A DNA stretch of 64,000 nucleotides from Streptomyces caeruleatus (GTDB taxonomy: Bacteria; Actinomycetota; Actinomycetes; Streptomycetales; Streptomycetaceae), in the NCBI RefSeq assembly GCF_001514235.1, contig NZ_KQ948948.1, forward strand, positions 1 to 64,000. Direction: 5' to 3'. Both the position numbers and the translations under genes were made by a program. The notes beneath the pieces were generated by a model that saw only the letters and a list, made by a program, of their open reading frames with translations, was not told where the DNA came from and did no database searches. Shown one piece after another: positions 44,167 to 53,005 of the stretch (within the stretch, counting starts at the first letter, position 1; the number at the start of each line of letters is the position of its first letter).

Positions 44167-44772
44167 ATGGTCTCCGAGCACCCCGACGCCTCCGACGGCG
44201 AGACCGCCGCGCTGGCGTTGAAGATCCTCGTCGCCGGCGGTTTCGGCGTCGGCAAGACCACCCTGGTGGGCGCGGTCAGCGAGATCAGGCCGCTGCGCAC
44301 CGAGGAACTGCTGAGCGAAGCCGGGCAGTTGGTGGACGACACCGACGGCGTGGACCAGAAGGTCACCACGACGGTCGCCATGGACTTCGGGCGCATCACC
44401 ATACGCTCCGGCCTGTCCCTCTACCTCTTCGGCACCCCCGGCCAGGACCGGTTCTGGTTCCTGTGGGACGAGCTCTCACAGGGAGCGCTGGGCGCCGTGG
44501 TCCTCGCGGACACCCGGCGCCTGGAGGACTGCTTTCCGGCGGTGGACTACTTCGAGCACCGCCACATCCCGTTCGTCGTGGCTGTCAACTGCTTCGCGGG
44601 CGCACGGACGTACGGCGCCCAGGACGTCTCGCGCGCCCTCGACCTCGACCAGGGGACACCGGTCGTGCTGTGCGACGCACGGGACCGCGACTCGGGCAAG
44701 GAGGTGCTGATCCGACTCGTCGAGTACGCCGGACGGATGCACACCGCCCGGCTGCTGGACTCCGTGGGCTGA
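44167..44772 (+). CDS. cvnD: Conservon small GTPase
   Basis: 201 residues. GTP-binding motifs: G1 GGFGVGKTTLVGAV, switch region VTTTVAMDFGRI, G3 GTPGQDRFWFLW. The fourth motif, normally NKxD, reads VNCFAG and is degenerate, as is common in CvnD proteins. It works with the CvnA-B-C membrane complex, like eukaryotic G-protein systems, in control of development or secondary metabolism. Its start is three bases after the small leader-like ORF, so its translation may depend on that ORF. Confidence 0.95.
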   Translation: MVSEHPDASDGETAALALKILVAGGFGVGKTTLVGAVSEIRPLRTEELLSEAGQLVDDTDGVDQKVTTTVAMDFGRITIRSGLSLYLFGTPGQDRFWFLWDELSQGALGAVVLADTRRLEDCFPAVDYFEHRHIPFVVAVNCFAGARTYGAQDVSRALDLDQGTPVVLCDARDRDSGKEVLIRLVEYAGRMHTARLLDSVG

Positions 44773-44790
44773 TCGGCGTCCGGCCCGCGG

Positions 44791-45219
44791 TCAGTCGGCG
44801 ACGCCCTTCTCCGCCAGCACCTTGTCGATCGTGACGCGGACGAGGAGTTCACCCGGCACACCGTTGCGCGCCCCGAACTCCTCCGCGCGCTCCTCGCCCA
44901 TGTAACGCGCCCCGATGCGACCGGCCCAGTGCCTCAACTCATCGAGATCCTCCGAAACCACGGCCCGTCCCCGCAGCACCACGAAGTCGTACGGCGGCCG
45001 GTCCTCGTCCACGCACAACGCCACCCGGCCGTCCCGGGCCAGGTTGCGGCCCTTCACACTCGACTTGCCGGTGTTGAACACCAAGTCGTCCCCGTCGAGC
45101 ACGAACCAGATCGGTGTCACATGGGGGCTCCCGTCGGACCGCACGGTCGACAGCTTCGCGGTGCGGGTGCCCTGCGAGACGAACGCCCGCCATTCCTCAT
45201 CGGTCATCTTCTGCGCCAT
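44791..45219 (-). CDS. PPOX-class F420/flavin-dependent protein
   Basis: 142 residues from ATG 45219, nine bases after AGGAGG. Split-barrel FMN/F420-binding fold: RTAKLSTVRSDGSPHVTPIWFVLDG, GKSSVKGRNLARDGRVALCVDED, FVVLRGRAVV, ending VRVTIDKVLAEKG. The family (FDOR/pyridoxamine oxidase-like) mostly uses F420 in actinobacteria, to reduce quinones, biliverdin or other small molecules. Substrate unknown. It points against the two flanking Roadblock loci and is probably not part of the conservon. Confidence 0.9.
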   Translation of the reverse strand: MAQKMTDEEWRAFVSQGTRTAKLSTVRSDGSPHVTPIWFVLDGDDLVFNTGKSSVKGRNLARDGRVALCVDEDRPPYDFVVLRGRAVVSEDLDELRHWAGRIGARYMGEERAEEFGARNGVPGELLVRVTIDKVLAEKGVAD

Positions 45220-45314
45220 GCCCCCATCCTCCTTGCCCATGGGCCGGATCGTCGGGAAGGGTGGCGAAGAGACCTCCGGCGCAGGGGGAGACATCTACAC
45301 GGGGAGACCGGATC

Positions 45315-45728
45315 ATGGCGCAGAACCAGGGACTCGGCTGGCTCCTGGACGACCTGACAGAACGCGTCGATCATGTGCGGCACGCGTTGGTGCTGTCCAA
45401 CGACGGTCTGGTGACGGGTGCGAGCACGGGGCTGCGACGCGAGGACGCGGAGCATCTCGCGGCCGTCTCGTCCGGACTGCACAGCCTGGCCAAGGGCTCG
45501 GGACGGCACTTCGGCGCGGGGAGAGTCCGTCAGACGATGGTCGAGTTCGACGACGCCGTGCTGTTCGTCACCGCGGCCGGCACCGGCAGCTGTCTGTGCG
45601 TGCTCAGCGCGGCGGAAGCCGACATCGGCCAGATCGCCTACGAGATGACCCTGCTCGTCAACCGGGTCGGTGAGCACCTCGACGTGGACGCCCGACAGCC
45701 CGAGCGGAAACCGGTCACAGAGCTCTGA
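45315..45728 (+). CDS. Stand-alone Roadblock/LC7 protein
   Basis: 137 residues from ATG 45315 (GGGGAG upstream). Closely related to CvnB of the adjacent conservon: both share LSNDGL..GASTGLRREDAEHLAAV and SLAKG.GRHFGAG.VRQTMVE. No cvnA, cvnC or cvnD partner follows, so it is a free copy, probably a tandem duplication. It could bind the same GTPase and modulate or substitute for CvnB (inference). Confidence 0.9.
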   Translation: MAQNQGLGWLLDDLTERVDHVRHALVLSNDGLVTGASTGLRREDAEHLAAVSSGLHSLAKGSGRHFGAGRVRQTMVEFDDAVLFVTAAGTGSCLCVLSAAEADIGQIAYEMTLLVNRVGEHLDVDARQPERKPVTEL

Positions 45729-45854
45729 CCTGCTGGATCGTTATCCCCCGCGGAGTTATCCACAGGCCTGCCGCGAGATCCGCCGGAGCGGCTACGGTTT
45801 TGTCACGGCGAACGCACAGAGCGTGAGCCACTGACTCCGCGGGGGAGACCGACC

Positions 45855-46835
45855 ATGTCCGACACCATCACCACACCGCACCGCCTCTTCTTCACGCCGA
45901 GCCGCGCGTCCCGGGAACTGGGCCTGAAGCGAGGCGAGTTGGACCTGGCCGTCCACCTCGGACTCATCCGGACCGTGCCTGACGAAGGAGGCGGAGGCAG
46001 GCGCGTCCCACGGACGGAGATCGAGCGTCTGCGTACGGGGGAGGGGTTTCCCGAGTCGTTGCGGCACCGCGTGCAGGTGGTGGGCACGACGGAGGGGGCG
46101 GACGTCATGGGCGTACCGCCCGGCAGGTTCACTCGCCTCGCACGCCTGGGCCTGGTGGTGCCGGTGAAGTGGTACCTCAACCGCTATCGGGCCGTGGTCT
46201 GGCTGTATCTCGCCGAAGAGCTGAAGCAGTCCGCCGCCGACGAGAAGAGCGCCCCTCTGCTGCACGCCCGCCGTATGCCGGAAGGCCCGCGCGGTCTGCT
46301 GGACGCGGGACTGGACCTGCGTGCGCGCAACTGGCGTGGACGCCACAGGGGGTTCCTGCTGCGACTGGCCGAAGACCCATGGGAGAGCGCCGGCGCCCTG
46401 GCCGCCTTCCTCGATCCAGTCCAGATCGCGGAAATCGTCCCCGACCCCTATGAGCGCTCCCACCTGAACCGCTTCCGGCCAGGGCCACCGGCCGCCGGTG
46501 CGCCGGGCTCACCCGCCTCGCTGATCGCCGGCCGGATCATGACGGCGGACGACCCGGACGAGATCAGCCTGCTGCGGGCCGACCTGGCGTCGGTCCTGGA
46601 AGAGGCACGCGACAGGCGACCCGCCCCGCGCCCCACGGGCAAACGGACCCCGGTGCCCACGCATCCGGCGCACGTCGGATCGCCGCGGACCGAGCAACCG
46701 GAACTGCCGGAACAGCGGGAACGGAGGGAGCTGCCGGGACGCCCTGAGGAACTGGGACGGCCCGAGGAGCCGCAACCGCCACGCGGCCTGCTGAGCCGGT
46801 TCCGTCGCAGAAACCGCCGGGCTACAACGACCTGA
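45855..46835 (+). CDS. DUF6397 family protein
   Basis: 326 residues from ATG 45855 (GGGGGAG upstream). The N-terminal 200 residues form the family domain with helix-turn-helix-like segments (SRASRELGLKRGELDLAVHLGLI, MGVPPGRFTRLARLGLVVPV) and LDAGLDLRARNWRGRH. The C-terminal 90 residues are rich in Pro, Glu and Arg and probably disordered. It is cytosolic and may bind nucleic acid, but no function is established. Its 3' end overlaps tesB by 14 bases on the opposite strand. A single DnaA-box-like TTATCCACA lies in its leader at 45756. Confidence 0.8.
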   Translation: MSDTITTPHRLFFTPSRASRELGLKRGELDLAVHLGLIRTVPDEGGGGRRVPRTEIERLRTGEGFPESLRHRVQVVGTTEGADVMGVPPGRFTRLARLGLVVPVKWYLNRYRAVVWLYLAEELKQSAADEKSAPLLHARRMPEGPRGLLDAGLDLRARNWRGRHRGFLLRLAEDPWESAGALAAFLDPVQIAEIVPDPYERSHLNRFRPGPPAAGAPGSPASLIAGRIMTADDPDEISLLRADLASVLEEARDRRPAPRPTGKRTPVPTHPAHVGSPRTEQPELPEQRERRELPGRPEELGRPEEPQPPRGLLSRFRRRNRRATTT

Positions 46836-47691
46836 AGAGCCCCTCCTGGACGACGGACACCAGAAGTCGACCCTCCAGGTCGTAGATCCGCCCACGGGCG
46901 AGGCCACGCCCGCCGGTCGCGATCGGTGACTCCTGGTCGTACAGGAACCACTCGTCCGCGCGGAAGGGCCGGTGGAACCACATGGCGTGGTCCAGCGACG
47001 CGATGTCGAAGCTGCGCGGACCCCACAGCGGTTCGACGGGGATACGGACCGCGTCGAGGAGGGTCATGTCGCTGGCGTAGGTCAGCGCGCAGGTGTGCAC
47101 GACCGGGTCGTCGCCCAGCGGCCCGACCGCGCGCATCCACACCGCGCTGCGCGGTTCGGCGTCCTTGACCTCCTCCTCGGTCCAGCGCAGCCGGTCGACA
47201 TAGCGGATGTCGAAGGGCTGACGCCGTGCCATCCGCTCCAACTGCTCCGGCAGCGTGCCCAGATGCTCCCGGATCTCGTCGGTGACCGTCGGCAGCGACT
47301 CCGGGTCCGGCACTTTGCGGGCCGGCGGCAGCTGATGCTCGAAGCTCCCCTGTTCAGGCTTGTGAAAGGAGGCGGTGAGATTGAAGATCGTGCGGCCCTG
47401 CTGCACCGCGGTGACCCGCCGGGTCGTGAACGACCTGCCGTCCCGCACCCGTTCGACCTGGTACACGATCGGCACCCCCGGCCGCCCCGGGCGCAGGAAG
47501 TACGCGTGCAGCGAATGCACAGGCCGGTCGCCTTCGGTGGTGCGCGCGGCGGCGACCAGTGCCTGGCCCGCCACCTGGCCGCCGAAGACCCTTTGCAGGG
47601 ACTCCTGCGGGCTGCGGCCACGGAATATGTTGACCTCGATCTGCTCCAGGTCGAGCAGGTCGACGAGCCTCTCGGCCGGGTTCGTCGTCAT
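46822..47691 (-). CDS. tesB: Acyl-CoA thioesterase II
   Basis: 289 residues, standard for TesB, from ATG 47691 with CAGGAG upstream. Double hot-dog fold: NIFRGRSPQ, RVFGGQVAGQALVAAARTT, HSLHAYFLRPGRPGVPI, TTRRVTAVQQGRTIF, SLDHAMWFHRPFRADEWFLY, GRGLARGRIYD. The catalytic Asp/Gln/Thr residues fall in these blocks. It hydrolyses medium- and long-chain acyl-CoA. It follows the helicase gene by 28 bases on the same strand and may share its transcript. Confidence 0.95.
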   Translation of the reverse strand: MTTNPAERLVDLLDLEQIEVNIFRGRSPQESLQRVFGGQVAGQALVAAARTTEGDRPVHSLHAYFLRPGRPGVPIVYQVERVRDGRSFTTRRVTAVQQGRTIFNLTASFHKPEQGSFEHQLPPARKVPDPESLPTVTDEIREHLGTLPEQLERMARRQPFDIRYVDRLRWTEEEVKDAEPRSAVWMRAVGPLGDDPVVHTCALTYASDMTLLDAVRIPVEPLWGPRSFDIASLDHAMWFHRPFRADEWFLYDQESPIATGGRGLARGRIYDLEGRLLVSVVQEGLFRSL

Positions 47692-47719
47692 GGGTGAGAT
47701 TCTCCTGTGCTCACAGCGC

Positions 47720-50233
47720 TCACAGCTGGCCTACGTCGGTGACGCGGACCACGGCGCGGCCCTCCGCGTCGGAGGCGGTGAGGTCGATCTCCGCGCTGAC
47801 GCCCCAGTCATGGTCGCCGGCCGGATCGTCGAAGATCTGACGGACCCGCCACAGCCGGTTCGCCGGCTCCTCCTCGATCACCAGCAGCTTCGGGCCACGG
47901 GCGTCGGGGCCGGTGCCGAGGTCCTCGTACTCGTCCCAGTACTTGTCCATCGCCTCGCCCCAGGCGTCGGCGTCCCAGCCGGCGTCGGCGTCCATCTCGC
48001 CGAGCTCCTCGACCTGGTCGAGAGCGGCGAGTTCGACACGGCGGAACATGGCGTTGCGGACGAGGACGCGGAAGGCACGCGCGTTCGTGGTGACGGGCTT
48101 GACCTCGTCGGCCTTCTCCTGGGCCTCCTCGGCGGTCATCTCCTCCGGGTTGGCGAGCTGCTCCCACTCGTCGAGCAGACTGGAGTCGACCTGGCGCACC
48201 ATCTCGCCGAGCCACTCGATCAGGTCCTGGAGGTCCTCGGACTTGAGGTCGTCCGGGATGTTGTGGTCGAGGGTCTTGTAGGCGCTGGCGAGGTAGCGCA
48301 GCACGATGCCCTCGGTGCGGGCCAGCTCGTAGAAGGACACCAACTCCGTGAAGGACATCGCCCGTTCGTACATGTCCCGGATGACGGACTTCGGCGACAG
48401 CGGATGGTCACCGACCCAGGGGTGGCTCTTGCGGTACGTGTTGTACGCGTGGAAGAGCAGCTCCTCCAGGGGCTTCGGGTAGGTGATGTCCTGGAGGCGC
48501 TCCATGCGCTCCTCGTACTCGACGCCGTCCGCCTTCATCGCGGCGACGGCCTCGCCCTTCGCCTTGTTCAGCTGGGCTACGAGGATCTGCCGCGGGTCGT
48601 CCAGGGTGGACTCGACGACGGACACCATGTCCAGGGCGTAGGACGGCGACTCCGGGTCCAGCAGCTCGAACGCGGCCAGTGCGAAGGTCGACAGCGGCTG
48701 GTTGAGCGCGAAGTCCTGCTGGAGGTCGACGGTGAGACGGACGATGCGGCCCGTGGCGTCCGGCTCGTCGAGCTTCTCGACGATGCCGCCGTCCAGCAGC
48801 GAACGGTAAATGGCGATGGCACGCCGGATGTGCCGCAGCTGCTGCTTGCGCGGCTCGTGGTTGTCCTCCAGCAGGTGCCGCATCGCCTCGAAGGCGTTAC
48901 CGGGACGGGCGATCACGGACAGCAGCATCGTGTGCGTCACCCGGAAACGGGAGGTCAACGGCTCCGGTTCGGAGGCGATGAGCTTCTCGAAGGTGTTGTC
49001 CGTCCATGCGACGAAGCCCTCGGGTGCCTTCTTGCGGACGACCTTGCGACGCTTCTTCGGGTCGTCGCCGGCCTTGGCGAGCGCCTTCTCGTTCTCGATG
49101 ACATGCTCGGGCGCCTGGGCGACGACGAAGCCCGCCGTGTCGAAGCCGGCCCGCCCGGCGCGGCCGGCGATCTGGTGGAACTCGCGGGCTCGCAGCGTGC
49201 GGACGCGGCTGCCGTCGTACTTGGTCAGCGCGGTGAACAGCACCGTGCGGATGGGGACGTTGACGCCCACGCCCAGCGTGTCCGTGCCGCAGATGACCTT
49301 CAGCAGACCGGCCTGCGCGAGCTTCTCCACCAGGCGCCGGTACTTCGGCAGCATGCCGGCGTGATGGACGCCGATGCCGTGCCGCACGTAACGGGAGAGG
49401 TTGCGGCCGAACTTGGTGGTGAAGCGGAAGTTGCCGATCAGCTCGGCGATCTGGTCCTTCTCCTCGCGCGAGCACATGTTGATGCTCATCAGCGCCTGCG
49501 CCCGCTCCACGGCCTGCGCCTGCGTGAAGTGCACGATGTAGACCGGCGCCTGCTTGGTCTCCAGCAGTTCGGTCAGCGTCTCGGTGAGCGGGGTGAGTTT
49601 GTACTCGTAGGAGAGCGGCACAGGTCGGGTGGCCGAGCGGACCACCGCCGTCGGGCGACCGGTGCGCCGGGTGAGGTCCTCCTCGAACATCGAGACATCG
49701 CCGAGCGTGGCCGACATCAGGATGAACTGCGCCTGCGGCAGCTCCAGGATCGGGATCTGCCAGGCCCAGCCCCGGTCCCCTTCCGCGTAGAAGTGGAACT
49801 CGTCCATGACGACCTGGCCCACGTCCGCGTCCTTGCCGTCGCGCAGCGCGATCGACGCGAGCACCTCGGCGGTACAGCAGATGACGGGGGCGTCGGCGTT
49901 GACGGACGCGTCACCGGTCAGCATGCCGACGTTCTCGGTGCCGAAGATCTTGCACAGCTCGAAGAACTTCTCCGAGACCAGCGCCTTGATCGGAGCGGTG
50001 TAGAAAGTGACCTCGTCACGGGCCAGCGCGGCGAAGTGGGCACCCGCGGCGATCATGCTCTTGCCGGAGCCGGTCGGTGTCGACACGATCACGTTCGCGC
50101 CGGAAACCGCCTCGATCAGCGCCTCCTCCTGGTGGGGGTAGAGAGTGAGACCGCGCTCCTCGGCCCACGACTCGAAGGCTTCGTAGAGGGCGTCGGGGTC
50201 GGCGGTCGGCGGCAGCTGATCGATGAGGGTCAC
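47720..50233 (-). CDS. Ski2-like DEAD/DEAH RNA helicase
   Basis: 837 residues from GTG 50233; a longer frame is open to 50284. Helicase motifs: STPTGSGKSMIAAGAHFAAL (I), TAPIKALVSEKFF (Ia), VVMDEFHFYAEGDRG (II), ILMSATLGD (III), VHFTQAQAVERAQAL, GVHHAGMLPKYRRLVE, GTDTLGVGVNVPIRTVLF and HQIAGRAGRAG (VI). The C-terminal 400 residues are helical and specific to the actinobacterial group. It is related to archaeal and mycobacterial HelY-type enzymes. Likely role in RNA processing or decay. Confidence 0.93.
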   Translation of the reverse strand: MTLIDQLPPTADPDALYEAFESWAEERGLTLYPHQEEALIEAVSGANVIVSTPTGSGKSMIAAGAHFAALARDEVTFYTAPIKALVSEKFFELCKIFGTENVGMLTGDASVNADAPVICCTAEVLASIALRDGKDADVGQVVMDEFHFYAEGDRGWAWQIPILELPQAQFILMSATLGDVSMFEEDLTRRTGRPTAVVRSATRPVPLSYEYKLTPLTETLTELLETKQAPVYIVHFTQAQAVERAQALMSINMCSREEKDQIAELIGNFRFTTKFGRNLSRYVRHGIGVHHAGMLPKYRRLVEKLAQAGLLKVICGTDTLGVGVNVPIRTVLFTALTKYDGSRVRTLRAREFHQIAGRAGRAGFDTAGFVVAQAPEHVIENEKALAKAGDDPKKRRKVVRKKAPEGFVAWTDNTFEKLIASEPEPLTSRFRVTHTMLLSVIARPGNAFEAMRHLLEDNHEPRKQQLRHIRRAIAIYRSLLDGGIVEKLDEPDATGRIVRLTVDLQQDFALNQPLSTFALAAFELLDPESPSYALDMVSVVESTLDDPRQILVAQLNKAKGEAVAAMKADGVEYEERMERLQDITYPKPLEELLFHAYNTYRKSHPWVGDHPLSPKSVIRDMYERAMSFTELVSFYELARTEGIVLRYLASAYKTLDHNIPDDLKSEDLQDLIEWLGEMVRQVDSSLLDEWEQLANPEEMTAEEAQEKADEVKPVTTNARAFRVLVRNAMFRRVELAALDQVEELGEMDADAGWDADAWGEAMDKYWDEYEDLGTGPDARGPKLLVIEEEPANRLWRVRQIFDDPAGDHDWGVSAEIDLTASDAEGRAVVRVTDVGQL

Positions 50234-50378
50234 CCACCCATCTTGCCTGCCCTCCTCCCTCACAGGGGAATCGGCTGCGAGCACGAAGATCGCGAACGCT
50301 ACGCTGTGTCGCCGACTACATGTCAGCGAACCCGGTCAACTGGACAGCGGCACACGAGGAATGGGGCGGGCAACGGCG

Positions 50379-51173
50379 ATGATGGGACCAGCACACTCAC
50401 TGTCGGGCGCTGCAGCCTGGCTCGGCGTCGGAGCGGCGGCCGCCGCTGCCGGGCACGGAATGCCCTGGCCGGTCCTCCTCTCCGGCGCGCTGATCTGTGC
50501 CGGGGCCGCCCTCGCCCCGGACCTCGATCACAAGGCGGCCACCATCTCGCGCGCCTTCGGACCGCTGTCACGCTGGCTGTGCGAGATCGTCGACAAGCTG
50601 TCGTACGCCGTCTACAAGGCGACGAGGAAGCAGGGCGACCCACGTCGTTCCGGTGGGCACCGCACGCTCACCCACACCTGGGTGTGGGCGGTCATGATCG
50701 GTGGGGGCGCGTCCGTCCTGGCGATCACCGGCGGCCGCTGGGCGGTGCTGGCGATCCTCTTCGCGCACCTGGTGCTGGCCATCGAGGGCCTGCTGTGGCG
50801 TGCGACCCGGGGCGCCAGTGCCGATGTGCTGGTGTGGCTGCTCGCCGCGACCAGTTCCTGGATCCTCGCCGGAGTACTGGACAAGCCAGGCAACGGTTCG
50901 GACTGGCTGTTCACGGCGCCGGGCCAGGAGTATCTGTGGCTGGGGCTGCCGATCGTGCTGGGTGCGCTGGTGCACGACATCGGGGACGCGCTCACGGTGT
51001 CCGGCTGTCCGATCCTGTGGCCGATCCCGGTGGGCCGCAAGCGCTGGTATCCCCTGGGGCCGCCCAAGGCCATGCGGTTCCGGGCGGGCAGCTGGGTCGA
51101 GCTCAAGGTGCTGATGCCGGTGTTCATGGTGCTGGGCGGAGTGGGCTGCGCCGCGGCGCTCAACGTGATCTGA
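50379..51173 (+). CDS. YdjM-like membrane metal-dependent hydrolase
   Basis: 264 residues from ATG 50379 (MMGPAHSLSG); GGGGCGGG precedes it. The conserved motifs of this family are present: HSLSGAAAW, ALAPDLDHKAATISR, GGHRTLTHTW and VHDIGDALT, giving His/Asp metal ligands. Three or four membrane helices surround them. The Escherichia coli relative is an SOS-inducible inner-membrane protein; substrate unknown. Divergent to the helicase gene, whose start is about 145 bases away. Confidence 0.9.
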   Translation: MMGPAHSLSGAAAWLGVGAAAAAAGHGMPWPVLLSGALICAGAALAPDLDHKAATISRAFGPLSRWLCEIVDKLSYAVYKATRKQGDPRRSGGHRTLTHTWVWAVMIGGGASVLAITGGRWAVLAILFAHLVLAIEGLLWRATRGASADVLVWLLAATSSWILAGVLDKPGNGSDWLFTAPGQEYLWLGLPIVLGALVHDIGDALTVSGCPILWPIPVGRKRWYPLGPPKAMRFRAGSWVELKVLMPVFMVLGGVGCAAALNVI

Positions 51174-51209
51174 GCGGGTGGGGGCCGTCACGTGGTCGTG
51201 TCAGGGGTG

Positions 51210-51389
51210 CGCGCCCCCACGGTCCGCGCCCCCACGGTCCGCACTCCCACGGTCCGCGCCCCCACGGTCCGCGCCCCCACGGTCCGCGCTCCCACGGTCC
51301 GCGCTCCCACGGTCCGCACTCCCACGGTCCACACGTCCGTGATCCACACGCCCTTGATCCTCACTCCCGCGAGCCGCACGCCGGTGATC
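51210..51389 (+). repeat. 15-bp tandem repeat array (minisatellite)
   Basis: Eight close copies of CGCGCCCCCACGGTC (51210-51329) are followed by four degenerate ones to 51389. The 15-base period keeps both strands open: plus reads repeated VRAPT, minus repeated GARTV. A plus frame starts at 51192 and a minus frame at 51379, neither with a ribosome site, so I do not call a gene. The gap 51174-51445 holds nothing else. Confidence 0.92.
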
Positions 51390-51445
51390 CGCCGACGGTA
51401 CCTCGCGGCCGGGCGGCGCCAGGGGGCTCCGGGCCGGTCCGCGGA

Positions 51446-51706
51446 TCAGTCGCCTTGTCCCGCCCCGCCGCCGTAGCGCCGTTCGAAAGCCGCGACGCGG
51501 CCCTCGGAGTCCACCGTTCGGGCCTTGCCGGTGTAGAAGGGGTGGCTCTCCGAGGAGATCTCGACGTCCACGACCGGGTAGGTCTCGCCGTCGTCCCACT
51601 CGATGGTCTGGTCGCTGGCCGCGGTGGACCGGGTCAGGAAGGCGTAGCCGGCGGCGCGGTCGCGGAAGACGACCGCGTGGTAGTTGGGGTGCTTGTCCTG
51701 CTGCAT
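51446..51706 (-). CDS. rpmE2: Ribosomal protein L31 type B (zinc-free)
   Basis: 86 residues from ATG 51706, with GAGGAG upstream. L31 type B: MQQDKHPNYHAVVFRD, SDQTIEWDDGETYPVVDVEI, SSESHPFYTGKARTVDSEGRV. It contains no cysteine, so it is the C-minus form that replaces the zinc-binding L31 when zinc is scarce. In Streptomyces coelicolor this gene is Zur-repressed together with other zinc-free ribosomal genes. Here it stands alone, and I see no Zur box of the TGAAAATCATTTTCA type in its 120-base leader. Confidence 0.96.
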   Translation of the reverse strand: MQQDKHPNYHAVVFRDRAAGYAFLTRSTAASDQTIEWDDGETYPVVDVEISSESHPFYTGKARTVDSEGRVAAFERRYGGGAGQGD

Positions 51707-51829
51707 GCGAGCTCCTCGGGTGCGATGGCCTCGATGGCGGCCGCCGGCAGAGGCCGACGGCCGGGCGCCGAAGGCGCGGGGACGGCGGCACAGGGGCTGC
51801 GGGGATCAGCCGTGCCGGTACCGCGCCGG

Positions 51830-52300
51830 TCAGCCGTGCAGGGCGTCCTCGTCGACGATGTGCATGGCGGCCTCCTCGGCGGACGCCGCCGCACCGTCGA
51901 TGCCCACGTCCGTCGCGACGAGGGCGCTCTCGTCGTCCTCGTGGGCGCCTTCGTCGGGGGCCACGAGGCGGCCGGAGCGCAGGGCGCCGACCTCGTTGTC
52001 GAGGAGTTCCCCGTCGGTGCCGTCGGCGTCGCCGAGGCCGTCGCCGTCAGGGGCGGCGAGGTCGGGTTGCTCCTCGGCGAGCCGCTGGTCGAGGGTCTCG
52101 CCCCGATGGCGCTCGGCGGCCGTGACACCGGTGTGCTCCACCGCCAACGGTCTGTCCGGAGGGGACCAGCCCCGGTCCAACGGGTCGTCGACGCCGTCGT
52201 TCTCCAGGGTGTCCTCCGCGTCGAGCAGCCCTGTGTCCTCACGTTGATCGGATGCGTCGGGCTGGTAGACGTCGTCACCCCATCCGTCGGCGCTGTTCAC
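51830..52300 (-). CDS. DUF5709 family acidic protein
   Basis: 156 residues from a GTG at 52300 with GGAGG at five bases. Strongly acidic, with GLLDAEDTLENDGVDDPLDRGWSPPDRPLAVEHTGVTA as the family block and ERHRGETLDQRLAEEQPD after it. No signal or membrane helix. Widespread in Streptomyces, often expressed in stress regulons, but of unknown function. It lies 123 bases upstream of rpmE2 on the same strand. Confidence 0.85.
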   Translation of the reverse strand: MNSADGWGDDVYQPDASDQREDTGLLDAEDTLENDGVDDPLDRGWSPPDRPLAVEHTGVTAAERHRGETLDQRLAEEQPDLAAPDGDGLGDADGTDGELLDNEVGALRSGRLVAPDEGAHEDDESALVATDVGIDGAAASAEEAAMHIVDEDALHG

Positions 52301-53005
52301 GGGTACCTCCAGGTGGTGGGGACGGGCCCGAGCTCACCGCGGTCGGCGGCGGGCCGCCACGGCGCGGGGCACAAGCCGCACCCGGCACGAACCGCGTGGT
52401 TCCCGGGTGCTCCCCGAACCGGTGCCGCTATCCAGCCTTCCACCCCTTTTCACCCCGGCGCAACGGCACGGGTGCCCTCCGGTACGACAGGAGGAGGCGA
52501 CGGTGAGGGATGGGGATCTCCCGGCCGGGAGGCGGGCGCGCACGCCATCGGGTTCGCCTCCGCAGTGGTCGCTCACAGCCGCTTCCCGGGGGGTGTGTGG
52601 CCTTCGCAGCCAGGCCCGCCGTGTGCCGGCCCGCGTTCCGGGCCATGGCTGGCACAGTGCACCCGCCTGGGGGCGACCTTGCCTCCGGCGGAGACGGCCC
52701 CGTCCCTTCATCCCACCTCCACGGACGGCCCGTCGCTCCGTCCCACCCCCACGGACGGCCCGTCCCTTCAGCCCAACCCCGCGGCCGGTCGGTGCTGTCG
52801 GCCTCCTGCTGGGTTCCGGCTGTGGTTCCGGCGGCTCGCGGGGCGACCTGCCCGCTGCTTCAGCCGGTCGCCGGGAGCGGAAGTGACCGTGGCCCACCCC
52901 GCAGGCGCCCCCGGCCTGCGAGGACCCCGGCCCTGCCCGACGGTGCTTCCGGCGCGGTCGGCCGAGACCGCCGGCAGCCCCGGTCGACCGGCCTGCCGAC
53001 TCCCG
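52301..53005. other. Non-coding gap with 30-bp tandem repeats
   Basis: About 700 bases without a convincing gene; open frames here have no ribosome site and match nothing. Three 30-base tandem copies lie at 52700-52729, 52730-52759 and 52760-52789, each starting CCCGTC and ending CGG. The rest probably holds the promoter of the DUF5709 gene and the end of the ABC operon. Confidence 0.7.

Noticed and set aside
45756..45764. TTATCCACA, a DnaA-box-like sequence
   Set aside because: A single box without others nearby and without dnaA or dnaN. Not evidence for an origin.
51210..51389. Repeats considered as a CRISPR array
   Set aside because: Units are 15 bases, directly adjacent, with no spacers and no cas genes.
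52334..52897. 187-codon minus-strand frame with in-frame 30-bp repeats
   Set aside because: Arg/Gly-rich composition typical of shadows, no ribosome site, no similarity recognised.
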